Of a stretch of 34,724 nt of DNA, positions 7,721-15,777 are shown piece by piece (position 1 is the stretch's first letter; each line of letters begins with the position of its first letter). The notes beneath the pieces were generated by a model, which saw nothing but the letters and a program-made list of their open reading frames with translations, was not told where the DNA came from and did not search any database. The position numbers were made by a program, and so were the translations under genes. The DNA comes from Methylococcaceae bacterium (GTDB lineage: Bacteria; Pseudomonadota; Gammaproteobacteria; Methylococcales; Methylomonadaceae): NCBI GenBank assembly GCA_005772825.1, contig SXIP01000134.1, positions 1 to 34,724 of the forward strand, in the 5' to 3' direction.

Positions 7721-8139
7721 GTCGTCAAGCTCTGGTGCTTGACGCTAATATTCTTGTCCGTGCGGTGCTGGGCCACCGGGTATTTAAGCTGTTGAACCAG
7801 TACTCCGGTACGACGGCGTTCTTTGCACCCGACGAGGCTTTTGCGGATGCCGAGAAGTATCTCCCGCCAATCTTTGCTGCGCGTGGTCTGGACTGGGGCG
7901 TCGGTGCTGCGGTACTGAGCCGATTGCCAACGCTGGTGCAGTGTATCGAATTTGATGTCTACAGCGAATTCGAGACCAGCGCGCGTCAACGTATCCGAGA
8001 CGTTCGTGACTGGCCGGTATTGGCCACCGCGCTGGCCTTGAACTGTCCAGTATGGACGGAGGATCAGGATTTCTTCGGCAGCGGAGTAGCCACCTGGACC
8101 ACCAGCACCGTAACGATGTATTTGATTGGCGCTGAGTAA
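7717..8139 (+). CDS. PIN-domain toxin (VapC-like ribonuclease)
   Basis: This 140-aa protein has PIN-fold acidic residues in order: D9 in LVLDANILV, acidic positions in DEAFADAEKYL (39-49), D95/D98 in RDVRDWP and E115-D116-x-D118 in WTEDQDFF. These would bind the metal ions for RNA cleavage. It follows its antitoxin with a four-base overlap. The TEDQDFFGSG ending is typical of the PIN subfamily paired with Phd-like rather than VapB-like antitoxins. Target RNA cannot be inferred. Confidence 0.9.
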   Translation: MSRQALVLDANILVRAVLGHRVFKLLNQYSGTTAFFAPDEAFADAEKYLPPIFAARGLDWGVGAAVLSRLPTLVQCIEFDVYSEFETSARQRIRDVRDWPVLATALALNCPVWTEDQDFFGSGVATWTTSTVTMYLIGAE

Positions 8140-8178
8140 CTATCGTTATTCTCACTTAATATGGTTCTCCTGGCGGAT

Positions 8179-8192
8179 ATTATCAGGATAAT
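8179..8192. promoter_or_regulatory. Palindrome upstream of the desulfurase gene (candidate operator)
   Basis: ATTATC (8179-8184), AG, GATAAT (8187-8192) is a perfect 14-bp inverted repeat 99 bp before the desulfurase start. A TAAAAT (8250-8255) could be a -10 element, but no matching -35 is seen. Regulation is inferred only. Confidence 0.35.
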
Positions 8193-8290
8193 GTGTCCAC
8201 TGCACCTTAAATCCATCCTTAGCGACCCAAAAATCTCGTTGATTTAAGATAAAATGCCAGACCACTTTTAAATTTTATACCGTTATCCCA

Positions 8291-9454
8291 TTGAAAATTC
8301 CAGCCTATCTTGATTACGCGGCAACAACGCCTATGGCGCCGGAAGCCGTCGATGCAATGCTGCCCTACCTGACAAGTTCCGGCAATTTTGCCAATGCGGC
8401 ATCAAGCCAGCATAGTTATGGCCAGAATGCCGCTTCAGCCATTGACAACGCCCGTTCAGAAATGGCCCATGGCTTACGGTGTAACCCCAAAGATATTATC
8501 TTCACCTCCGGCGCAACCGAATCCAATAACTTGGCCCTCAGCGGCTTCACGTTGGGACACCGAAACCGGGGCAAGCACATTGTTACGTCAGCCCATGAAC
8601 ACAAGTCAGTGCTGGATTGTTGCCGCCACCTTGAATCGCAAGGCATCAAAGTCACTTACCTACGTCCAAGCGGTGACGGTTTATTGACAATAGACAGCAT
8701 CCTCAATGCCGTTACCGACGAAACCGTGCTGGTTTCGCTGATGCACGTCAATAACGAAACCGGCGTCATGCAAGACATCGGGCGCATAGCCGATGCCCTG
8801 AATGAGAAAGGCATAACATTCCATGTTGATGCCGCCCAAAGTGCCGGCAAAGTACCGATTGACTTGTCAGCCATGCCCATTGATTTGCTGTCGCTGTCCG
8901 CTCATAAGTTCCACGGCCCTAAAGGTATTGGTTGTTTGTATGTCCGCAAACGGAAACAAGCCGGACTGACACCCTTGTTCTATGGCGGTGGGCAGGAATA
9001 TAGTCTGCGGCCCGGCACATTACCGACTCATCAAATAGTCAGTATGGCGGCGGCTTTTTCTTTGGCTTGTGAGAGGCAGGAAGCTGATGCAGAACATTGC
9101 CGACAATTACGGCAAACGTTGCGTACCGTTTTAGGCAAGCTCGATGGCGTTCACTGGAATGGCGATCAAAATGATGTCATTCCTCATATTGTTAATGTCA
9201 GTTTTGAGGATGTCGGTGCCGATGCACTGCTAATCGCCCTACGCGACAACGTTGCCATTTCTTCCGGGTCAGCCTGTAACAGTGGGGCTATCGAACCTTC
9301 ACATGTACTGAGGGCAATGGGCATTGAGGGTGATCGGTTGTATGGGGCGGTCAGAATCAGTTTTGGCCGTTACACGACAGCAGCCGAGATGGAACAGGCC
9401 GGGCAAAGCATTGGCGAAGCCGTGATCCGCTTGCGCAAATGGGCAGCAGAATAA
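8291..9454 (+). CDS. dndA: Cysteine desulfurase, DndA/IscS-like
   Basis: This 387-aa PLP enzyme takes sulfur from cysteine as an enzyme-bound persulfide. Family landmarks are all present: N-terminal PAYLDYAATTP, GATESNN (74-80), AHEHKS with H104, HVDAAQSAGK (178-187), PLP lysine K206 in SLSAHKFHGP, and catalytic C329 in SSGSACNSG followed by PSHVLRAMG. The start is TTG at 8291. No in-frame ATG lies before it back to an upstream stop, and the N-terminus aligns with the family. The ribosome-binding site is weak. It sits directly before a phosphorothioation-type methyltransferase and faces an operon with a DndC-like enzyme, so it is likely the sulfur donor for DNA modification. IscS-type housekeeping function is less likely, as no isc genes are near. 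Confidence 0.93.
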   Translation: MKIPAYLDYAATTPMAPEAVDAMLPYLTSSGNFANAASSQHSYGQNAASAIDNARSEMAHGLRCNPKDIIFTSGATESNNLALSGFTLGHRNRGKHIVTSAHEHKSVLDCCRHLESQGIKVTYLRPSGDGLLTIDSILNAVTDETVLVSLMHVNNETGVMQDIGRIADALNEKGITFHVDAAQSAGKVPIDLSAMPIDLLSLSAHKFHGPKGIGCLYVRKRKQAGLTPLFYGGGQEYSLRPGTLPTHQIVSMAAAFSLACERQEADAEHCRQLRQTLRTVLGKLDGVHWNGDQNDVIPHIVNVSFEDVGADALLIALRDNVAISSGSACNSGAIEPSHVLRAMGIEGDRLYGAVRISFGRYTTAAEMEQAGQSIGEAVIRLRKWAAE

Positions 9455-12009
9455 CCATGCTGGGCAAGAAAGTCCTTAACCATTATTACTGGCATTGTAG
9501 CCTGACCGCAGCACAAGACGAGGTAACCAGGGAACGGGTTGCCCAAGCCGAAGCACTAGCCGGCTTGCAGGCCGACAAGGATTATAACGTCATCAAATAT
9601 CCAAGTAACGGACACTATGTGTCATTACTGTCTTATGCCGACTTTTTCGATAGCTCGTTTCCGGCCTTGCTGTACAGCTACCGTATTGACTTCCTCACGG
9701 GGCGGGTCGAAAAGCGCAATTACCAAGATTCAGCTAACCCGCCCATCCTGCACCGCAAAGAGCTTTTGCTCCATGCCGACCATCCCCGCCAGGCCGAATT
9801 CCGTGAGTTGACGCAGACCGCCGAACAATTGGGGCTGTTCGACAATCCCGTGACTATTGGCTTCCAAAAAAACTGGGAAACGCTGATTGCCGCCAGTGGC
9901 TTTCAATTGCTAAACGATCAATTTGTCGCTCTAGGAAACCAAGAAGAAGGAAACTCGACGCCTTTTGAGAAACCGGAAACCGCAATGGTCGCCAGGCATC
10001 TGACCGCCTTGTCCCGCAATAACCTGTCGGCGCCGATGCAATGCCTGGCTCGGCATGGTTATTTGGACGGAACCTTGTCCGTTTTCGACTATGGTTGCGG
10101 GCGAGGTGACGACATACGCAACTTGACTGCCAACCAGATCAATGTGTCCGGTTGGGACCCGCACTATGCACCGGAAAATCCAAAACACCCGGCGGATATA
10201 GTCAATTTAGGTTTCGTAATCAATGTCATCGAAGATGTTCAAGAACGCATCGAAGCCTTGGCGGGCGCATACCAATTAAGTCAACGCCTGTTAGTGGTCT
10301 CAGCGATGCTGGTCAACCAAAATGCCTTCAAAGGACTAGCCTTTAATGATGGTGTGTTGACGCAGCGCGGCACATTCCAAAAATATTTCAGCCAAGCCGA
10401 ATTGAAAAGTTTTTTGGAGGATGTGCTGGACAGGGAAGCCATTCCGGTTGCGCCCGGCATCTTCTATGTATTTAAAGATGCCGATTCCGAACAAAGCTTT
10501 TTATTGGGGCGGCAACGCAGCACCCGTAATACGTTTATGCCCCAGAGGGTACTACGGTTATCTGCCCGTCCCATACGACCAGAAGCCCCAAAAATATCAC
10601 GCTCCACACAGAGGTACCATCTCCATCAAACCCTAATCGAACCACTTTGGCAACAGGCCTTGATGTTAGGCCGTTTGCCCGAAAAAAACGAAATTGCCAA
10701 TCCTTTGGCACTCACCGAAGGCTTTGGTTCGGTCAATAAAGCCTTGCGTTATCTGCTCGAACACACCGAGCCGCCGCTACTGGAACAAGCACGGCAAACC
10801 CGCATTAACGACTTGTTGACCTATTTTGCTTTGCAGACCTTTTCCAGACGCAAACCCTATAAACATTTAGACAGCAGCTTACAAAACGACATCAAAGCCT
10901 TTTTCGGCGATTACCCGCAAGCCATCAGCCAAGCCCAAGCCGAACTGTTCCAACTCGGCAAGCCCGAACGCATTGCCGCCGCATGTCAACAAGCCGCCGA
11001 ACAAGGGTTGGGCCATCTTGATACAGAAGCGGCCTTGCATGTCCACAGCAGCCAAGTCAACGAATTGCCTGTGCCGCTAAGGATTTATGTTGGTTGCGCG
11101 ACCGTGCTTTATGGCGATATTGAACAGGCCGATTTAATAAAAATCCACAGCCAATCCGGCAAGCTCAGCCTAATGCGCTACGATGATTTTGAAGGCCGGC
11201 CGCTACCGCGTTTGTTGGAACGGGTCAAAATCAACTTGCGGGAACAGACTTTTGACCTTTACCAGTACGGTGAAGACTATGAGTCACCCTATCTGTATTT
11301 GAAATCCCGTTTCATTAACGAAGAATTCCCTTATTACGCCGAACAGGCGTATTTTGAAGAGCAAATCCAAACCCTAGGGCTGTTCGACTTCTCAGCTTAC
11401 GGCCCGAACCCCAATGACTTCCAGGAAACCTTGGCAAACGCCCGTTGGGCTATTGACGGCTTCCAACTGGTGCGCAGCCAAACCTTGCCTGACATAGACA
11501 GCCTATGCGGACGTTACCTCAGCTACCGCCAATTGCTGGAATGCGGCGAAACCCAACACGCCACGGGACTACCAAACCTGCCCAAGCAACCGGACAGCTA
11601 CACCGCCTTGTATGAACTGGCAACGCACATACTCGACCCAATCATTGACTACTTCGGCATGATCCGCCTCACCTACGGGTTTTGCTCCCACGAACTCGGC
11701 AAACACATCAAACACCGCGTAGCCCCCAAACTCGACCAACATGCCGCACATGAACGCAACAGCAAAGGTAATTTGATTTGCCCACGTTTAGGCGCAGCGG
11801 TTGATTTTATCGTCGATGATGAAAACATGCGTGAAGTCGCCGATTGGATAGCGGCCAACACATCGTTTGATAGGTTGTATTTTTATGGCGAAAACCGGCC
11901 AATACATGTTAGCTTTGGGCTGGAGTTTAAGGGGGATTATATTGAGCTGGTGATGATGGGGAGTGGGAAGCTAGTGCCACAAAGAAACTTTCAAGAAAAT
12001 AAAAGGTAA
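9439..12009 (+). CDS. DNA phosphorothioation-associated putative methyltransferase
   Basis: This 856-aa protein resembles the large putative methyltransferase that accompanies dnd loci. A SAM-binding motif VFDYGCGRGDD lies at about 215-225. An acidic strand end follows in NVSGWDP (about 235-241), then ADIVNLGFVINVIED. The flanking 180 N-terminal and roughly 550 C-terminal residues are family-specific with no assigned function. It may methylate DNA at or near modified sites, but its substrate is not known to me. The longest frame starts at ATG 9439, inside the desulfurase end; ATG 9457, 2 bp after the desulfurase stop, is equally plausible. No other methyltransferase, and no PglX, is present. 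Its stop is 3 bp from the end of the opposing kinase gene. Confidence 0.88.
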   Translation: MGSRITMLGKKVLNHYYWHCSLTAAQDEVTRERVAQAEALAGLQADKDYNVIKYPSNGHYVSLLSYADFFDSSFPALLYSYRIDFLTGRVEKRNYQDSANPPILHRKELLLHADHPRQAEFRELTQTAEQLGLFDNPVTIGFQKNWETLIAASGFQLLNDQFVALGNQEEGNSTPFEKPETAMVARHLTALSRNNLSAPMQCLARHGYLDGTLSVFDYGCGRGDDIRNLTANQINVSGWDPHYAPENPKHPADIVNLGFVINVIEDVQERIEALAGAYQLSQRLLVVSAMLVNQNAFKGLAFNDGVLTQRGTFQKYFSQAELKSFLEDVLDREAIPVAPGIFYVFKDADSEQSFLLGRQRSTRNTFMPQRVLRLSARPIRPEAPKISRSTQRYHLHQTLIEPLWQQALMLGRLPEKNEIANPLALTEGFGSVNKALRYLLEHTEPPLLEQARQTRINDLLTYFALQTFSRRKPYKHLDSSLQNDIKAFFGDYPQAISQAQAELFQLGKPERIAAACQQAAEQGLGHLDTEAALHVHSSQVNELPVPLRIYVGCATVLYGDIEQADLIKIHSQSGKLSLMRYDDFEGRPLPRLLERVKINLREQTFDLYQYGEDYESPYLYLKSRFINEEFPYYAEQAYFEEQIQTLGLFDFSAYGPNPNDFQETLANARWAIDGFQLVRSQTLPDIDSLCGRYLSYRQLLECGETQHATGLPNLPKQPDSYTALYELATHILDPIIDYFGMIRLTYGFCSHELGKHIKHRVAPKLDQHAAHERNSKGNLICPRLGAAVDFIVDDENMREVADWIAANTSFDRLYFYGENRPIHVSFGLEFKGDYIELVMMGSGKLVPQRNFQENKR

Positions 12010-12012
12010 AAG

Positions 12013-14355
12013 TCAGTCAGGTTCTGCATATTTTTCATTTTCGAGGGTAATAAGTGTTTTCAGTTCTTCAATGGTATGCCGTTTCCAATCATCAGGAGAT
12101 CTAGAAAATTTCCCTGTTTGAAGGTGCTTTAAGATAATAGAAAGAAATATGTCATGGTTATTCTCTATAAAATTATCCAACTTTTCCCCACTGTTGCTTC
12201 CCAAAATATTCATATGAGGAGTAAATTCGAACAATTTAGCCGAATATGGACAAAACTCGCTTGAGAATGTGTCTAGATCGATTAGCAGAAGATTTCCACT
12301 TTCGTCCATAACCAACACGCCACCCGTATCGTCATTTCCTTGGATCAACACATCGTGAATGTAATTCTTATCCAGAATACTAAGGGCAATCCTTGATATT
12401 CGCCTTGAATTAATTCCAAAGTTAATTTTAATATCTTCGCTAACATCAGACACTAAACTCAAGACGGCTTTTTTTATTGCTTCTGTTTTATTAACTGCTC
12501 TATTAAATCCCCTAATAAATAAGGCTTCCTTTGCCTGATTCTTCTCTTCGTAAAAACCTTCAAATAATTCCGAAGAACTCCACATCGTCCTTCTCTTTAC
12601 AAATCTGTAATCTAAATTCAAGAAGTATGAATTCAAAGCGCCCACACAGATTTGAATCTCAAACTCAAAACTGCTATTTGGTGCATCTGATGGTTCTACG
12701 TCTTCAAGCAATGACCGAAAATCATAAGTATCGAGACATTTACAAATTATTTCTTCCCTATCGCGAATGGTAGGATCGTTAGGCATTTCTGTAGTATTGC
12801 GAGCGTAATCAATAATCCAGTTTTGCGGAATTGAGTATTTTTCATCTGGAGCTATTGTGATTAGCTTTATTCTCTCAATAAATGATGCAAACCTCTCACC
12901 TGTTCCTAAATTTTCGTGTAGCCTATCATAAGGGTCAAAAATGTATTTATCTTGATCTATTTTGAAATAAATCTTATCTAGATCATTATTGTAGAAGGAA
13001 ATCTTTGGAAATATGACATAGTTACCAAAATGATTTACGGTAACTTCTTTTGCATTATCTGGGATTTGAACGTCATCGTATTCAGTATAATTTACTTTCC
13101 ATCGTTCAATATAAGTATCCTCGTCAATTTGTAGATACTCATCGTAGGCTCTTCTAGAGTAGGGTTTTCCATTTCCGTCTTTTGCCAAAAAGAAATTGTC
13201 GTTTTCCAAGTAGAAGTGATTCCACTGAACATCTTCATAAAGATTTAGGTGTAACCGTTTTGGTATAACTACTATCTTGTATCCGAAATCAAGTTCAACT
13301 TTATTATTTGAATAGGCTTTGGCAGCATGAAGATCTAAACCTCCTCCGTTTGGAAAGAAAGTATGGTTAAGTCCGCGTGTTTTTCCGACAACGTCAAGTA
13401 TTCGCCCAATTTCTTTGGGATCGTCCCAAACGATTGTTTTAGGTCTTGAGGCCACGATTTCTCGCAATAGAAGCTCCCATTCAACTTTAGATATTTGCTC
13501 TATATCGTTAGATAGCCAAGTTTCTAATTGGGCTGCAACTTCCTTGGCTGTGGGTCTTTCCTCTGGCGAGTTTGAAGTACATTTACTAAGTACCTCATGC
13601 AAGATACCCAGATACGAGTGACCATCGAAATTATGAATTTTGGTATTTAAACTGATGCTGACGTCAAGATAGTTATAGCGTCCTTCAAAAGACATTGGTG
13701 TATCGGTCAGGATGATCCATAGTGTTTTCGCAAGTGAGTACACATCAGCTTGAAAGGGGTCGGCATCAAATGGATTTCTCTCCATTTCTGGGGCAATTGT
13801 TGTCCAAGGGCCAATTCGTTTCTCATCCTTGCTTATTGCTTTTTTGTTTTGAAAATGCACTAAGCCAAAGTCGCCAAACTTAAACTCTGAATCATGTTGA
13901 TAGATATTTGACGGTTTAATATCTCTGTGAGCAATTTCATGATCATGCAAAACTGCTAGCGTACTGAATAAGCTTTGAAAACATTGAACTATATCGTCGA
14001 GTCCCTTAAAGGCAACTTTATCGAGACAAGTTGCGTAGGGCATGACATAGTAAAGAAATGTCTCTTTTCTAACTACATTAGGAAGTTCACTATATTGAAA
14101 AATAGGCAGAATGCCTGAAATATTTTCTTGATTATTTAAAACTACTGATACTTCATCTCGAAACCTTGCATATTTCTTTTTTTCATACTCCAGAGTCAAT
14201 TGACCATTTCTGTCGAAACGCAGATTAATTTTTTTAAAGACATATTCGGTATTGGGTATTCTATATACAGTGCCGTTACCACCTTTTCCAACAAAGGATT
14301 TTTTACAAGAAATACTTTTTTGTAAATCTTCATCGGCTATGATTTTATGTTCCAT
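12013..14355 (-). CDS. Eukaryotic-like Ser/Thr protein kinase with large C-terminal extension
   Basis: This 780-aa protein is last in the BREX-like operon. The N-terminal 300 residues are a complete kinase: glycine loop GKGGNGTV (23-30), lysine in VFKKI (41-42), catalytic HRDIKPSN (143-150), DFG (162-164) and APE (188-190). The middle part (about 310-640) is unassigned. Near 666-696, IHDVLIQGNDD...LLLIDLDTF resembles the catalytic loop and metal motif of aminoglycoside-phosphotransferase-like kinases; this is tentative. AAGGA precedes the ATG, 21 bp after the brxL stop. The gene is visibly AT-richer than its neighbours, suggesting separate acquisition. PglW in type 2 BREX is also a kinase, so a signalling or effector role is plausible. 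Confidence 0.88.
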   Translation of the reverse strand: MEHKIIADEDLQKSISCKKSFVGKGGNGTVYRIPNTEYVFKKINLRFDRNGQLTLEYEKKKYARFRDEVSVVLNNQENISGILPIFQYSELPNVVRKETFLYYVMPYATCLDKVAFKGLDDIVQCFQSLFSTLAVLHDHEIAHRDIKPSNIYQHDSEFKFGDFGLVHFQNKKAISKDEKRIGPWTTIAPEMERNPFDADPFQADVYSLAKTLWIILTDTPMSFEGRYNYLDVSISLNTKIHNFDGHSYLGILHEVLSKCTSNSPEERPTAKEVAAQLETWLSNDIEQISKVEWELLLREIVASRPKTIVWDDPKEIGRILDVVGKTRGLNHTFFPNGGGLDLHAAKAYSNNKVELDFGYKIVVIPKRLHLNLYEDVQWNHFYLENDNFFLAKDGNGKPYSRRAYDEYLQIDEDTYIERWKVNYTEYDDVQIPDNAKEVTVNHFGNYVIFPKISFYNNDLDKIYFKIDQDKYIFDPYDRLHENLGTGERFASFIERIKLITIAPDEKYSIPQNWIIDYARNTTEMPNDPTIRDREEIICKCLDTYDFRSLLEDVEPSDAPNSSFEFEIQICVGALNSYFLNLDYRFVKRRTMWSSSELFEGFYEEKNQAKEALFIRGFNRAVNKTEAIKKAVLSLVSDVSEDIKINFGINSRRISRIALSILDKNYIHDVLIQGNDDTGGVLVMDESGNLLLIDLDTFSSEFCPYSAKLFEFTPHMNILGSNSGEKLDNFIENNHDIFLSIILKHLQTGKFSRSPDDWKRHTIEELKTLITLENEKYAEPD

Positions 14356-14376
14356 GTACTTTTCCTTAATGATTTT

Positions 14377-15777
14377 TTAATAAACCCTCAACTCCGCCGA
14401 AAACTCATGTGGGTCTAGTTCAGCCAATTGCGACCTGACTCTTGCCCTTAAATCCTTAGCCGGATTCAATACATAATTTTCATAATCAGGATGTTCAGGA
14501 TTGAGCAGCAGTAATTTTGATAAAGCTGTAGCAAGGCGGGACACGGCTTTGACATCGCGGCTATCGCCTGTCAGGTTGGGCGGTTTGCCGAACGGGAATT
14601 CGGCAAAACTGACTGTCCGCAGTTGATGCAGGTATTCACCAAACACATCAGCTTTTATGCCAAAACCTTGGGCGGCGTTTTGGGTTTCAAAGCGCGGTAT
14701 TTTCCAACCAGGAATAATGCCGTGAAAACGATCCATTAAGGCGCTTTCATGAAACATGTCCGGCAAATGGCGGATATAGTCGCTTTGCCGAGGCCGCCCC
14801 AGATACAAATCAATATTCGCCAACACAATCAACCCGCATTCACTGGTGATTTTATCGTTGCCGATGCTGAAATGACCGGATTCCAAATAGTCTTTAAACT
14901 TGGCTTGAATGTCGTCCTCGCCCTTAAAGCTAATCGACTGGCCTTCATCGAGTACCAATAAATCATGGCGGCCTAATAAACCCACTTCCTTAGTGTTTAG
15001 GTTTTTAAACAGTTGCGCTTGGGTTAATGCGCCGCCGCTGTTTAGCCAAACATAACGGCTTAAGTTTGAATAAATGAACGATTTGCCCGTGCCTTTTGGG
15101 GCCAGTTCCATTAAATTCAGGTTGTTTTGCAATAGCGGCAATAAGCGCAAGATGACATGGTTTTGCTGGTCTTCGTTATAAGCTGCAGGTTCGTAGCCCA
15201 TCGTCCTCAGCAACAAAGCTATCCATTCCCGCGTGGTAAATTCTTCCCGCGCTTTTACCAACTGTTCAAGCCGAACTTTGCCGGATTGCATAGGGTGGAA
15301 TTCGGTCAGCTCAATCACGTTTACTTTGCCTTCAGGCCGGACAAACAAACGGCCTGCACCCCATTGACCACCTTCTAATAGAATTTGGTTGGCATTTAAT
15401 ACGTCATCAGATACTCGGGCGTTACGTTCATCCAGGCAAGGGATGGTCAATAGTTTTTCGCCTTTCTTAATGTCTATGCGGACATCAAAGCGATCCAGCA
15501 AAACAATGGATTCGCCTGAATGTAAGCGGTATTTGATTTTTTCTTTTTCATTTTTGGCGGGCAAATGCCGGCTCATAAAGTCGGTTATCGCTTGATAAAT
15601 CTCCGCGTCCGTTTGATCAGGTTTTTTAAAACGGGAAATTAGCCATTCTTCAACAAAACTGGGAATGGTGCGTTTTTCACGGATTTTTAAGTGCCGGACT
15701 AATGCCTTATCAATGGTCAATTCACCGAAAGCGGCGGCAATTTTTGCGTCGAGTTGTAGCGGGTCTATAGCTGTCAA
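14377..15777 (-). CDS. brxL: BREX Lon-like AAA ATPase BrxL (short form)
   Basis: This 466-aa AAA+ ATPase has Walker A in ELAPKGTGKSF (226-233), Walker B in LLVLDEGQ (273-280), and an arginine-finger-like MDRFHGIIPGW (348-358). These residues and the surrounding LNTKEVGLLGRHDLLVLDE context are characteristic of BrxL. The protein stops after the ATPase module, at QLAELDPHEFSAELRVY. The roughly 680-aa BrxL proteins of type 1 continue into a Lon-protease-like domain. A shorter BrxL family of about 450 aa exists, so this is probably a natural short form rather than a truncation. The start overlaps the PglZ stop by four bases. BrxL is needed for phage exclusion in other BREX types. Confidence 0.92.
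   Translation of the reverse strand: MTAIDPLQLDAKIAAAFGELTIDKALVRHLKIREKRTIPSFVEEWLISRFKKPDQTDAEIYQAITDFMSRHLPAKNEKEKIKYRLHSGESIVLLDRFDVRIDIKKGEKLLTIPCLDERNARVSDDVLNANQILLEGGQWGAGRLFVRPEGKVNVIELTEFHPMQSGKVRLEQLVKAREEFTTREWIALLLRTMGYEPAAYNEDQQNHVILRLLPLLQNNLNLMELAPKGTGKSFIYSNLSRYVWLNSGGALTQAQLFKNLNTKEVGLLGRHDLLVLDEGQSISFKGEDDIQAKFKDYLESGHFSIGNDKITSECGLIVLANIDLYLGRPRQSDYIRHLPDMFHESALMDRFHGIIPGWKIPRFETQNAAQGFGIKADVFGEYLHQLRTVSFAEFPFGKPPNLTGDSRDVKAVSRLATALSKLLLLNPEHPDYENYVLNPAKDLRARVRSQLAELDPHEFSAELRVY

Noticed and set aside
8291-9454. Housekeeping IscS interpretation of the desulfurase
   Set aside because: No iscR, iscU, hscA or fdx neighbours. The adjacent methyltransferase and facing BrxP gene point to DNA modification.
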